The notes under the pieces were generated by a model, which was given only the letters and a program-made list of their open reading frames with translations, was not told where the DNA came from and searched no databases. Positions 15,405 to 24,295 of a stretch of 64,000 bases of DNA are shown piece by piece. Position 1 is the first letter of the stretch, and each line of letters starts with the position of its first letter. This DNA comes from JAWLHU01 sp041690255 (GTDB lineage: Bacteria; Bacillota; Sulfobacillia; Symbiobacteriales; Symbiobacteriaceae). The stretch lies in contig JAWLHU010000016.1 of NCBI GenBank assembly GCA_041690255.1, forward strand, positions 62,001-126,000, read 5' to 3'. The position numbers were made by a program, and so were the translations under genes.

Positions 15405-16832
15405 TCACACCTCCGCATGAACCGGTGGAATCCTTCCCGCCCACGGCCGGGCCTGCTCAAGCTGCGCTGCCAGCCGGATCAGCGTCGCCTCGTCACCGTA
15501 GCGGGCCACGAACTGGACGCCGATCGGCAGGTTCCCCTCGTTCCAGTGGAGTGGCAGGGAGATGGCCGGCTGGCCGGTCACGTTGGCCAGCGGCGTGAAG
15601 GAGCTGTAACTCCCCGCCCGTACGATCCCGTGCAGCGGGTTCTCCGGCGTGGAGTCGAAGCTGCCCAGCAGCGCCGGGGGTTCGGCCAGCACAGGGGTGA
15701 GGAGCAGGTCATACCGCTCGTGCCAGGCGAGGACCCGGCGGGCGATCATCTGCAGCACGGTGAGCGATTGCAGGTACTGGCTGGCGTTGACCAGCCGCCC
15801 CTGCTCGGCCAGCGCCCGGGTGAGCGGCTCGAAGCTGTCCGGGTCGGGGGTCATGCCGGTCAGGACCGGAAGCCCGTCCACCCCGGCGGCCACCATGGAG
15901 GCCCAGACCGTCAGAAAGGCGGGGGTCAGTTGCTCGGTATCCACCGGGGGCGCATCTTCCACGACCTCATGCCCCAGGGACTCACAGAGGAGGGCGGCAT
16001 CGGTCACGGCGGCCACGCAGTCCGGGTGAACGGCCCCACCGTTGGGTGGCGTTGTGCTGAGGGCGATGCGCAGGCGTCCGGTGGGCGCCCCGACCTCATT
16101 GCGGAAAGGACGGGCCGGCGGGGGTGCGACGTATGGATCGCCCGGCACGTAGCCCGAGACGATGTCGAGCAGGAGGGCGCTGTCACGGACCGACCGGGTG
16201 ATCGCATGCCAGACGGAGAGGCCGACGGTGTCGGCGGTGGGGGCCATGGAGACCCGCCCCCGGCTGGGCTTCAGCCCGACCAGGCCGCAGTTGGCGGCGG
16301 GGATCCGGATCGAGCCGCCGCCGTCACTGGCGTGGGCGACCGGGACGATCCCCGCTGCGACCGCCGCTGCCGCCCCACCGCTGGAGCCGCCGGAGGAGCG
16401 GCTCAAGTCCCATGGATTGCGGGTCGGGCCGAAGGCGAGCGGCTCCGTGGTGGGCAGAATGCCGAACTCCGGGGTGGCTGACTTGCCCACGGCAACCAGG
16501 CCGGCGGCCTTCAGCCGGGTGATGATCGCACTGTCGTAGTTCGGCACGAAGTCGCGAAGGGCACCGCTGCCCGAGGCCTGCCTGACACCACTGTAGGCGG
16601 CCCCCAGGTCCTTCAGCAGGGTGGGCACCCCCATCAAGGGGCCGTCGGGCAGGGAATCGACCGCGGCCCGGGCCTCATCGAACATGGGTGTCACCACGGC
16701 GTTCAGGGTGGGATTGAGCCGTTCGATCCGGGCAATGGCTGCATCGACCAGTTCGCGCGGTGTCACTTCCCGCTTGCGCACCAGTTCGGCCTGGTCGTGG
16801 GCATCGAGAAAGGCAAGGGAATCCACGGTCAT
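15405..16832 (-). CDS. Amidase (amidase signature family)
   Basis: This 475-residue enzyme has the amidase signature: a catalytic Lys in TLLKDLGAA near residue 79, RSSGGSSGGAAAAVAAG with the cis-Ser near 155, and the nucleophile Ser in SDGGGSIRIPAANCGLVG near 178. The Ser-cisSer-Lys triad is intact. Overall order and length resemble NylA-like and other broad-specificity amidases. It lacks anything that would mark it as GatA, and no gatB or gatC lies nearby. Its ATG overlaps the stop of the upstream LysR gene (ATGA), so the regulator and enzyme form one transcription unit. Confidence 0.9.
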   Translation of the reverse strand: MTVDSLAFLDAHDQAELVRKREVTPRELVDAAIARIERLNPTLNAVVTPMFDEARAAVDSLPDGPLMGVPTLLKDLGAAYSGVRQASGSGALRDFVPNYDSAIITRLKAAGLVAVGKSATPEFGILPTTEPLAFGPTRNPWDLSRSSGGSSGGAAAAVAAGIVPVAHASDGGGSIRIPAANCGLVGLKPSRGRVSMAPTADTVGLSVWHAITRSVRDSALLLDIVSGYVPGDPYVAPPPARPFRNEVGAPTGRLRIALSTTPPNGGAVHPDCVAAVTDAALLCESLGHEVVEDAPPVDTEQLTPAFLTVWASMVAAGVDGLPVLTGMTPDPDSFEPLTRALAEQGRLVNASQYLQSLTVLQMIARRVLAWHERYDLLLTPVLAEPPALLGSFDSTPENPLHGIVRAGSYSSFTPLANVTGQPAISLPLHWNEGNLPIGVQFVARYGDEATLIRLAAQLEQARPWAGRIPPVHAEV

Positions 16833-17767
16833 ACAGATCTCTCCTCCCGTAAACGAATGGGGCCCCGCTCCACGTGAATCGGCGGGAACAGCTCAAAGGT
16901 GACAGCGAGAAAGGCCCGCATGGCTGGGGAGAGCCACTTGTCCTTGTGCCAGGCCACCTGGGTCACGACCGAGTAGCCCGTTCCCTGCCAGGCCGGCATG
17001 GCGAGGCGCCCCGCCGGCACTTCATGCTCTGCCGCCATGGAGGGCAGGACGGCAAGGCCCATGTCGGCGGCCACGCACTGCTTGATCGCTTCGATCGAGC
17101 CAAACTCCAGCGTGGCGCCGGCCCGGACCCCGACCCTGTCCATCTCCTGTTCAATCAATTCCCGGTATGAGCAGCCCTGCTCGGTCAGGAGGACCGTCTC
17201 GCCCTGTAGGCTTGCGATGGTCGCACCGCCTCCGGCAGCGAGGGGGTGATCGGGGTGGCAGAGGAGGTGCAAGGGCTCCACCTTCAGCGCCTGGACCCGC
17301 AGGGAGGGTGGGCTGATCGGCTCCATGAGCAGGAAACCCAGGTCGATCGTCCCCTCGCCCAGCTGGCGGATCAGGTCGCGGCAGATCGAGGGGCGCAGGG
17401 TCAGCTCCACCTTCGGATACCGCCGGCGGAAGAGCTGAAGAATGGGCGGCAATCGGTAGGTGGCCAGCGACTCGGGCGAGGCGATCACCAGCGGCCCGCT
17501 TGGCTCATCCTCCTGTCGGAGCAACGATTCACGGGCCTCCTCCGCCAGCTTCAGCATCCGCTCCGCGTAAGGGAGAAGCAGCTCGCCCTGCGGCGTAAGG
17601 GCGACCCGCCGGCCCAATCGCTCAAAGAGCTTCACGCCCAGCTCTTCCTCCAGGGCCTGGATCTGACCGGTCACGCTGGACTGGGCGTAGCTCAACGCTT
17701 CCGCAGCGCGGGTGAAGCTGAGGCTCTGGGCCACCGTCCGGAAGGTCTGAAGTTGACGCAGCTCCAT
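16829..17767 (-). CDS. LysR-family transcriptional regulator
   Basis: The 312-residue protein starts with the LysR winged helix (MELRQLQTFRTVAQSLSF, RAAEALSYAQSSVTGQI, EELGVKLFERLGRRV), followed by a periplasmic-binding-protein-like effector domain from about residue 90. ATG 17767 is preceded by GGAGGAGC. Unlike most LysR genes it is not divergent from its neighbour but is the first gene of a LysR-amidase operon, overlapping the amidase by four bases. A perfect TATAAT lies about 63 bases upstream (17835-17830) on the same strand, with no good -35. Confidence 0.92.
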   Translation of the reverse strand: MELRQLQTFRTVAQSLSFTRAAEALSYAQSSVTGQIQALEEELGVKLFERLGRRVALTPQGELLLPYAERMLKLAEEARESLLRQEDEPSGPLVIASPESLATYRLPPILQLFRRRYPKVELTLRPSICRDLIRQLGEGTIDLGFLLMEPISPPSLRVQALKVEPLHLLCHPDHPLAAGGGATIASLQGETVLLTEQGCSYRELIEQEMDRVGVRAGATLEFGSIEAIKQCVAADMGLAVLPSMAAEHEVPAGRLAMPAWQGTGYSVVTQVAWHKDKWLSPAMRAFLAVTFELFPPIHVERGPIRLREERSV

Positions 17768-17882
17768 CGATCGCTCCTCCAATCCATCGCTTTGGCCGAT
17801 CATCAACATCGCATCTATCGGTTGGACCTATTATACCAGGCGCGGTAGGATGTGGGTAGCAGATTGGAAGGAGACGAGACAG

Positions 17883-18035
17883 ATGGCGATGAGCATCGGT
17901 TGGGTGGCCCGGCTCTGGCGTTGGTTCAGCACGAAGCCCGCCGCACCGGTGGCCTATGATCGAGAGGAGGCTGGGCGGATCAACCGGCAGATCGAGGAGC
18001 TGACCCGGTCAGAGCGGACGGGACGGGAGCTGTAG
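17883..18035 (+). CDS. Small protein of 50 residues, unknown
   Basis: ATG 17883 has GGAAGGAG about ten bases upstream. The product begins with an amphipathic, Trp-rich stretch (IGWVARLWRWFS) and ends in a charged helix (EEAGRINRQIEELTRSER). It has no known domain. The good ribosome site and its placement between the LysR promoter and the SDR promoter support a real gene, but the short length limits confidence. Confidence 0.45.
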   Translation: MAMSIGWVARLWRWFSTKPAAPVAYDREEAGRINRQIEELTRSERTGREL

Positions 18036-18059
18036 TGGCGCCGTGGCGGGGGAGGCATG

Positions 18060-18096
18060 TTGGAATCACTACGGATGTCGTTTATACTGGTGGTGA
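18060..18096 (+). promoter_or_regulatory. Promoter of the SDR gene (member of a near-identical pair)
   Basis: TTGGAA (18060-18065) and TATACT (18083-18088) are 17 bases apart and followed by GG. The 36 bases 18061-18096 match 19681-19716, upstream of the ABC genes, at most positions, including the spacer and bases after the -10. Confidence 0.6.
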
Positions 18097-18128
18097 AGTG
18101 ATCTGGAACTTTTGACAGGAGGATGTGC

Positions 18129-19100
18129 ATGAGCACCGGGAATCGTACCGTCATCATCACTGGCGCCAACTCCGGCATCGGCAAGGCTGCGACCCTCAAG
18201 TTCGCTTCGGAGGGGTGGCGGGTGATCATGGCGTGCCGCTCGCTCGATGCGGGGCGGAAGGCGCAGCAGGAGATTATCGCAGCATCCGGCAACCGTACGG
18301 TTCAACTGATGCAGCTCGATGTCTCATCCTTCGAGTCGATCCGGGCGTTCTGCGCAGCTTTTAGGCGTGAGGAGCCCCGGCTGGATGTCCTGATTCACAA
18401 CGCGGGCTACTTCAACCATGGGATCAAGACCTATCAGTTCAGTCCGGATGGGCTGGAGCTTACCTTCGCCACCAACGTCTTTGGCCCGTTGCTGATGACC
18501 GAACTGCTGCTGGAGCCGCTTTCCGCATCGGACGACCCCCGCGTGCTGAACGCGGGCAGCACCAACCTCAAGAACTTCTTTGATCCCAAGCGGGCGATCG
18601 AGTTCGACAACCTCCGGGGTGAGTTCGCCGGATCCCGGCCCTACACGGTTTACAAGATGTACGGCGACTCGAAGATGGCGCTCCTGCTGCTGACCTACCG
18701 GATGGCCGAGGAGTACCGGACGAAGGGGATCAAGGTCAACGCAGTGATGATCCCCGCCACGAAGGTCTCCCGGGAGACGCTCGGGAAATTCACCGGGGTC
18801 TACCGGATCATCGGCCCCTTGATTCAGAATCTGAACCCGTTTTCCCTGACCCAGGACCAAATGGCCGCCTGCTACTACCACATCTGCACAGCGGACGAAT
18901 TCCGGGACGTGACCGGGGCCCTGGTAGACCACCAGAACCGCATCATCGAGCCATCAGAGCAGGAGAGCCTGAACCCGCTCAGCGTGGCACGTGAGCTCCT
19001 GAACACGAGACACACGCCGCCTTATGCCAGTAACCCCGCCAATGTCGAGCGGATGTGGAGTCTGAGCCGTGAGGTTATCGACGGAGCCATGTCAGGATAG
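18129..19100 (+). CDS. Short-chain dehydrogenase/reductase
   Basis: The 323-residue product has the Rossmann TGANSGIG motif (residues 12-19), NAG near 93, the Ser in LNAGSTN near 142 and YGDSK (YxxxK) near 178, so the catalytic set is complete. It resembles the retinol dehydrogenase-like or protochlorophyllide reductase-like SDRs (about 300 residues, GANSGIGKA). ATG 18129 fits the AGGAGG at 18117-18122; ATG 18123 touches it. The substrate is unknown. A terminator hairpin follows directly. Confidence 0.87.
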   Translation: MSTGNRTVIITGANSGIGKAATLKFASEGWRVIMACRSLDAGRKAQQEIIAASGNRTVQLMQLDVSSFESIRAFCAAFRREEPRLDVLIHNAGYFNHGIKTYQFSPDGLELTFATNVFGPLLMTELLLEPLSASDDPRVLNAGSTNLKNFFDPKRAIEFDNLRGEFAGSRPYTVYKMYGDSKMALLLLTYRMAEEYRTKGIKVNAVMIPATKVSRETLGKFTGVYRIIGPLIQNLNPFSLTQDQMAACYYHICTADEFRDVTGALVDHQNRIIEPSEQESLNPLSVARELLNTRHTPPYASNPANVERMWSLSREVIDGAMSG

Positions 19101-19104
19101 CAGC

Positions 19105-19133
19105 AACTCCCGCCCTCAGCCCGGGCGGGAGTT
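19105..19133 (+). terminator. Terminator hairpin of the SDR gene
   Basis: AACTCCCGCCC (19105-19115) pairs with GGGCGGGAGTT (19123-19133) over a seven-base loop, followed by CTCGTCTC. It separates the SDR from the convergent gene ending at 19140. Confidence 0.75.
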
Positions 19134-19139
19134 CTCGTC

Positions 19140-19661
19140 TCACGGCAGCTCCTCCAGAGCGACCCGCAGGAGCAGGGGCAGCGGCTCCCGCATGACCCGC
19201 TGCAACCGCTCGCGGTTGGTGCCATGCCGGTGCAGGTGGGCGAGGACCAGCTCGGCCTTTGCCGGCCGGTCGATCAGCCAGTAAGCGGCGGCCCAGACCT
19301 CCAGGCTGCCCAGGGGGATACCCTGCCACTCCCCCGTGACCAGGGTGGGCAGTGCGCAGCCGTTCACGGCAAAGCCGCAGATCAGGTCGATCTCCAGTCC
19401 ATCCGCATGGATCACGAACCGCCCGGCGGTCCTGTAGTTGCCACCGCCCGTCCGGTCCTCGTAGGAGAGCCCGTCCAGGGCGGCGGCCACGGTAGCGGGG
19501 GCGGCATCGGTGGTCAGGTCCCAGTCGTTCACCCGGTCGACCAGTCCGTGGGCGTGGAGCAGACCGCTGCCACCCAGGGCGGCGGTGATATCGTGGGCCT
19601 TCAGCCTGTCCAGCACCTGGCGCAGCGGTTCAATCGGCGGAGTAATTGCTTCGATTCCCAT
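19140..19661 (-). CDS. Putative nucleotidyltransferase-like protein
   Basis: The 173-residue protein shows ALGGSGLLHAHG followed by VNDWDLTTDA, the GGS-x-DxD pattern of the nucleotidyltransferase (MNT/aminoglycoside) fold, and then IDLICGFAV where the third acidic residue would fall. I infer a nucleotidyltransferase-like domain with unknown substrate. AAAGGGG precedes the ATG at 19661. Its start region faces the promoter of the ABC operon. Confidence 0.65.
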   Translation of the reverse strand: MGIEAITPPIEPLRQVLDRLKAHDITAALGGSGLLHAHGLVDRVNDWDLTTDAAPATVAAALDGLSYEDRTGGGNYRTAGRFVIHADGLEIDLICGFAVNGCALPTLVTGEWQGIPLGSLEVWAAAYWLIDRPAKAELVLAHLHRHGTNRERLQRVMREPLPLLLRVALEELP

Positions 19662-19680
19662 TTGTCATACCCCTTTCCGC

Positions 19681-19716
19681 TGGAATTGCTACACATGTCG
19701 TTTATACTGGCGATGA
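19681..19716 (+). promoter_or_regulatory. Promoter of the ABC operon (second member of the pair)
   Basis: CTGGAA (19680-19685) and TATACT (19703-19708) with a 17-base spacer, followed by GG. Most of the segment, including the spacer, is the same as that at 18061-18096. The 5' leader to ATG 19820 would be about 105 bases. Confidence 0.55.
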
Positions 19717-19819
19717 GCGAGGAGAGCAGGGGGATCGGGGGAAGCCCGTTCTTCCCGTTTCGGCGCCGGCCTGACCGGCACCTCCTCGTATGACCAACGC
19801 GGTGGGGAGGCGATCGGGG

Positions 19820-21169
19820 ATGCAGCGATTTACCTACATGGGGACAGGTGCATCGCTCCGGAACAAGGTGAACACGATGATCGTCGTGGTGAGCAGCGAC
19901 ATCATCTTCTGGGGCGGGGCCGGCTTTCTGCTGAAGCGGCCTTGGAACTGGGTGGTCCTGGCCGGCGGCCTCGCCCTGACCGTGTGGGTCATCCGGTTCC
20001 TGCGCAGCCAACTTCACCGGGTACATATCCTGGATGAGCAGGCGCTCCACCTGGCCTTCATGCGGTCTCGCCTGCGGATCGAGCGGGCCGATGTCGCCCG
20101 GGTCAGCGTGCTGGGCAAGCCGCTCGCCCCCGATGTGGATGATGCCGCCCTCAGCTACCGGCCCCAGAACGACACCATCTACATGGTTGCCTCCCGCCGG
20201 GGATTGGTGGCGCTGGAACTCACCCGGCCCTATGAGATGAAGGTGCCCCGCAAGGGGATCTGCCAGTTCACCCGGATCGTCCTCACCCTGGATGACCCGG
20301 AGGCGTTTGCGGCGGCGCTGGGCGCACAGCAGGAGGCGGCCGCGGTTGCGGATGTGGCCATCGCTCGGCCGATCGGGTCGACCCCGGTATTCACGGCGCC
20401 CCTGGTTGATGATGGCCCGGTCGCCATCCGCCTGGAGGGGTTGGTCCGGCGCTACGGCGACTTCACGGCGGTCGATGGGCTCGACCTGATCGTCCGGCCT
20501 GGCGAGGTGCTGGCCTTCCTCGGCTCCAACGGGGCCGGCAAGACGACGACGATCAAGATGATGACCGGCCTGCTCCGCCCGAGCGAGGGGCGGGTGCTGA
20601 TCCTCGGGCGGGACCTCTGGGCGGAGGGGGGCGAGGTGCGCCGTCTGGTCGGCTACGTGCCGGATGTGCCGCTGCTCTACGACGCCCTGACGGCCCGGGA
20701 GTTCCTCTGGCTGATGGCCGGACTCTACGGCCTCGATGATACGACTGGCCGGCAGCGCGCAGACGAGCTGCTTGCCCTGGTGAAGTTGGAGCGGCACGCC
20801 GATCAGCAGATCCGCTCCTTCTCCCTCGGCATGAAGCGGAAGATGGCGATCGCCGCCGCCCTGGTCCACCGGCCCCGGGTCCTCCTGCTCGATGAGGTGA
20901 CCAACGGGCTTGACCCACGTGCGGCCCGTGAGGTGAAGGATTTCATCGGGCGTGCCGCTTGCGATGGTGTGGCCGTCTTCCTGACCACCCATATCCTCGA
21001 TGTGGCGGAGGAACTGGCGCATCGGATCGCCGTGATCGATGGCGGCCGGATCCGGGCGCTGGGCACGCTGGCTGAACTGCGCCGGCAGACCGGGCTGCCC
21101 GATGCGACCCTGGAGCAACTCTTCCTGGCCCTGACCGGCGGGGCGGTGGCGGAGGAGGTGGGCGCATGA
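19820..21169 (+). CDS. ABC transporter ATPase with fused N-terminal membrane/PH-like domain
   Basis: The 449-residue protein is two parts. Residues about 15-180 contain two helices (IIFWGGAGFLL, WVVLAGGLALTVWVIRFL) and a beta-rich segment like bacterial PH (bPH2/YdbT-type) domains. Residues about 200-430 are an ABC ATPase: FLGSNGAGKTTTIKM, RSFSLGMKRKMAIAAAL (degenerate signature), LLLDEVTNGLDP and a switch His in TTHIL. GGGGAGG about ten bases upstream favours ATG 19820 over 19790. It overlaps the permease gene by ATGA. The pair forms an exporter-type ABC-2 system; the fused membrane part is unusual for an ABC-2 ATPase. The substrate is unknown. Confidence 0.85.
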   Translation: MQRFTYMGTGASLRNKVNTMIVVVSSDIIFWGGAGFLLKRPWNWVVLAGGLALTVWVIRFLRSQLHRVHILDEQALHLAFMRSRLRIERADVARVSVLGKPLAPDVDDAALSYRPQNDTIYMVASRRGLVALELTRPYEMKVPRKGICQFTRIVLTLDDPEAFAAALGAQQEAAAVADVAIARPIGSTPVFTAPLVDDGPVAIRLEGLVRRYGDFTAVDGLDLIVRPGEVLAFLGSNGAGKTTTIKMMTGLLRPSEGRVLILGRDLWAEGGEVRRLVGYVPDVPLLYDALTAREFLWLMAGLYGLDDTTGRQRADELLALVKLERHADQQIRSFSLGMKRKMAIAAALVHRPRVLLLDEVTNGLDPRAAREVKDFIGRAACDGVAVFLTTHILDVAEELAHRIAVIDGGRIRALGTLAELRRQTGLPDATLEQLFLALTGGAVAEEVGA

Positions 21170-22668
21170 GCAGTGTCGAGGTGCGGGCGCTGCTCCGGGC
21201 CGCCTGGCAGGAGTCGTTCAACCGCTCCTGGCGCTTCAGCCCGGCGAAGAGCGGCCTCTGGTTCCTGGCGGTGCAGGCCGGCATCGCCGTGGTGGTGATC
21301 TGGCGGATGACCGGGGCGGAGCCGGTGGCTGAACCCGCCGGCCTGATCCTGCTGGGCGGGCTTCAGGCGGCCCTCTTCGCCTTCCTGGTCCTCTTCCTGC
21401 AAGGGCGGAGCAGACTTTTCGAAGGGCCGGTCGTACGATTGATCCATCTCTCGCCCACTCCCGCGCAGGCGGCGATCACCGCCATCGTACTGGGTTCGGT
21501 GCCGCAGCGGGCCTGGTCCGCTCTGCTCATTACGGTTGCTCTCTGGCCGGCGATCCCGATGAGCGAGCGACTCTGGGCGGCCCCGGCTCTCTGGCTGGCG
21601 GTGCTGACGGGCGGGCTGATCGGCCAACTGGCCGGGGTGGTGGCCCTGATCCTCTGGGTCCGCCTCTTACCACAGGCGCTTGGGGCGATCTGGCTCCTCT
21701 CGATGATCACAACCCTGGCCATGGTCTACTACGTTGGCTACCTGCTGATCGCGGGGGTGCCGGTCGCCGATCTGGTCGCGCTGGTGGAGGGTGCGGGCCG
21801 GCGGGTGCCGGTGGGACTGCTGACCCTCTTCGGCCTGCCGGCGGGCTTCATGCTGCTCCGTCTGCTTCGCGCACCCGGCAGAGCGGGTGAGGCCTACCGG
21901 GAGGGATGGCTGGGGCTGATGGAACGGGGTGATATGAGCAGTCGGCCCCGCCGCTCTCGCTTTCCACGGCCGGTGGCGGGCCCGGTTGGCGCCGTGGCCG
22001 CCCTGACCTGGTTGATGTCGCTCCGCAACTGGATGAGCCTCCTGCGGATCGGGCTCTGGCTGGCCGCTCTAGGTGGGATCCTCCTGGCGGGACCGGCGCT
22101 GCGGGGGCTTGGGCCCGAGCGCAGGCCGTTGTTTATCCTGGGCCTCAGCCTGGCGCTGGCCCTGCTCAACTATGGCGAGCAGGCTGCGGCCCTCTTCGCA
22201 GCGGATGGCCCCCGCTTCGCCCTCTTCGCCCTGGCCGGGCTCAGGCCCCTCCAGTTCCTGCTGGGCAAGTGGCTCGCAGCCCTGCCCCTGGTGCTGGTCG
22301 CGGGGGCCACAGCGGTGGTCACCGCCCTGGTCGCAGGTGCCTCCGTGGCCGCTGCCGGGGGCTTTGGTGTCACGGCTGGTGTGATCGCGATCGGCAGTCT
22401 CAGCATCCTGATCGGCGCCGCCGCCTTCGACGTCTCGCTGATGGAGGGCGGCACCATGGCAGGGGACGAGCCGATGCGGGATGCGATCGAGCAGGCGCCG
22501 ACCCGGCCTGGCGGCATCGTGGGGCTGATCGGGTCAGTCGCCTTCGCCGCTGCTGCCGTCTGGCTCTTTGACACGAGGCAGGGCCTGTTGGGTCTTCTTC
22601 TCATCGCCCCGGTTGTCGCCGTGGTCGCGGGTCTGATCCGACTCCGTTCGGAATGGGCTCCGAGGTAG
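21166..22668 (+). CDS. ABC transporter permease (ABC-2/exporter type)
   Basis: The 500-residue protein has about ten to twelve hydrophobic helices, for example ALFAFLVLFLQG, LLGGIL-type segments, VLVAGATAVVTALVAGASV and a last helix LLGLLLIAPVVAVVAGLI. It has no ATPase motifs. It begins inside the stop codon of the ATPase gene and must be its membrane partner. Composition and length resemble exporter permeases of uncharacterised Firmicute ABC systems. Confidence 0.8.
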   Translation: MSSVEVRALLRAAWQESFNRSWRFSPAKSGLWFLAVQAGIAVVVIWRMTGAEPVAEPAGLILLGGLQAALFAFLVLFLQGRSRLFEGPVVRLIHLSPTPAQAAITAIVLGSVPQRAWSALLITVALWPAIPMSERLWAAPALWLAVLTGGLIGQLAGVVALILWVRLLPQALGAIWLLSMITTLAMVYYVGYLLIAGVPVADLVALVEGAGRRVPVGLLTLFGLPAGFMLLRLLRAPGRAGEAYREGWLGLMERGDMSSRPRRSRFPRPVAGPVGAVAALTWLMSLRNWMSLLRIGLWLAALGGILLAGPALRGLGPERRPLFILGLSLALALLNYGEQAAALFAADGPRFALFALAGLRPLQFLLGKWLAALPLVLVAGATAVVTALVAGASVAAAGGFGVTAGVIAIGSLSILIGAAAFDVSLMEGGTMAGDEPMRDAIEQAPTRPGGIVGLIGSVAFAAAAVWLFDTRQGLLGLLLIAPVVAVVAGLIRLRSEWAPR

Positions 22669-22785
22669 ACAAGCCACCTGATTCCCGGTAAGATAAATGC
22701 GGTGTATCATAACCCGCGTCATCTTCCAGAGCGGCCGCGTCGATCCGGCGCGGCGCTTTGCTGCGCATATGAAGGAGTGTATCGT

Positions 22786-24234
22786 GTGAACGACCGCCCG
22801 ACGACCGCCCTGCCCGGCGCCCTGATCGCCGGCCGCCCCGTGAAGGTAGGCTTTATCTCGCTGGGCTGCTCCAAGAACCTGGTCGACAGCGAGTCGATGA
22901 TCGGCCTGCTGCAGTCGACCGGCTACCAGATCACGAACAAGAAGGAAGAGGCCGACGTCCTGGTGGTCAACACCTGCGGCTTCATTGAAGAGGCGAAGCG
23001 GGAATCGATCGATGCGATCCTGGAGGCCGGGCAGGAGAAGATCACCGGCAAGTGCCAGGCGCTGGTGGTCGCGGGCTGCATGGTCCCGCGCTACGGCGAA
23101 GAACTGGCCCGGGAGATCCCCGAGATCGACGCTCTGGTCGGCACGGCGGACTACCCCAAGATCGGCGAGGTGGTCGCCGGGATCCTGGCCGGCCAGAAGG
23201 TCGAGCAGATCTCCGACCCCGACGCGATCACCGACTGGAACTTCGAGCGGGTCCTGACCACCCCGGGGTACACGGCTTACATTAAGATCGCGGAGGGCTG
23301 CGACTGCGCCTGTGCCTTCTGCTCGATTCCGATCATGCGGGGCGGGCATCGTTCCCGGACCATCGAATCGATACTTGATGAGACCCACCGCCTGGCGGCC
23401 ATGGGCGTCAAGGAGCTGGTCGTCATCTCGCAGGACACGACCTTCTATGGCATTGACCTCTACAAGAAGCCCATGTTTGCCCAGCTTCTGCGGGAGATGG
23501 CCAAGGTGGAGGGGATACGCTGGATCCGCATCCACTACAGCTACCCGACCCGGATCAATGACGACCTGATCGATGTCCTGGCAGAGGAGCCGAAGGTACT
23601 AAAGTACCTGGACATGCCGCTGCAGCACGGGTCCAACCGGCTTCTCCGGATCATGAACCGCCCGGCCAACGCCGACGGCTATGTGAAGCTGATCAAAAGG
23701 CTGCGGGAGCGGGTGCCTGACATCTGCCTCCGCTCGACCTTCATAGCCGGTCACCCCGGCGAGACGGAGGAGGACTTTCAGATCCTTCTCGACTTCCTGA
23801 AGGAATGCGAGTTCGACCATGTCGGCGTCTTCGCCTACTCGCAGGAGGAGGATACCAAGGCCGGGCAGATGGAGCAGCTCCCCGTGGAGCTTCGCAAGGA
23901 GCGGCGGGACCGGGCCATGGCGCTCCAGTCCGAGATCGCTGCCAGGCGCAACCAGGCCCAGGTCGGCCGGAGGCTGGAGGTCCTGGTCGAGGGCCGGGCG
24001 CCGGAGGGGAAGGGCTGGTACGTAGGCCGCTCCTACCGGCAGTCGCCGGGCATCGACGGGGTGGTCCTCTTCCAGGCCTCGCCGGGACAGGAGCTGAAGC
24101 CAGGTGACATGCTCGACGTGGAGATCACCGGGGTGAAGGGCTACGACCTGGTCGGCAAGGTGGATGGGGCGGTCACCATCGATCCGTCCGATGATCTGAC
24201 GCTGACGGTCATCACCCCGAGCCGGCATCAGTAG
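22786..24234 (+). CDS. rimO: Ribosomal protein S12 methylthiotransferase RimO
   Basis: The 482-residue protein has the three MTTase cysteines (SLGCSKN, VNTCGFI, VAGCM), the radical SAM CDCACAFC motif near residue 170, and a C-terminal TRAM domain ending near 465. The SLGCSKNLVDSE start and the YSYPTRI segment mark RimO rather than MiaB. It adds a methylthio group to an aspartate of ribosomal protein S12. GTG 22786 follows AAGGAG; about 20 residues precede the conserved VGFISLGC start, which is slightly long. A terminator-like hairpin follows the stop. Confidence 0.95.
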   Translation: MNDRPTTALPGALIAGRPVKVGFISLGCSKNLVDSESMIGLLQSTGYQITNKKEEADVLVVNTCGFIEEAKRESIDAILEAGQEKITGKCQALVVAGCMVPRYGEELAREIPEIDALVGTADYPKIGEVVAGILAGQKVEQISDPDAITDWNFERVLTTPGYTAYIKIAEGCDCACAFCSIPIMRGGHRSRTIESILDETHRLAAMGVKELVVISQDTTFYGIDLYKKPMFAQLLREMAKVEGIRWIRIHYSYPTRINDDLIDVLAEEPKVLKYLDMPLQHGSNRLLRIMNRPANADGYVKLIKRLRERVPDICLRSTFIAGHPGETEEDFQILLDFLKECEFDHVGVFAYSQEEDTKAGQMEQLPVELRKERRDRAMALQSEIAARRNQAQVGRRLEVLVEGRAPEGKGWYVGRSYRQSPGIDGVVLFQASPGQELKPGDMLDVEITGVKGYDLVGKVDGAVTIDPSDDLTLTVITPSRHQ

Positions 24235-24240
24235 GAGAAC

Positions 24241-24275
24241 GAAAGTGCCCGGCACGATTGGTGTGCCGGGCTTTC
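24241..24275 (+). terminator. Hairpin between rimO and ybaK
   Basis: GCCCGGCAC (24247-24255) pairs with GTGCCGGGC (24263-24271), with GAAA/TTTC flanks that extend the stem, then CCC. The TTT is short, so partial read-through into the next gene is plausible. Confidence 0.65.
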
Positions 24276-24295
24276 CCGCAGGAGGGAGCGCAACC

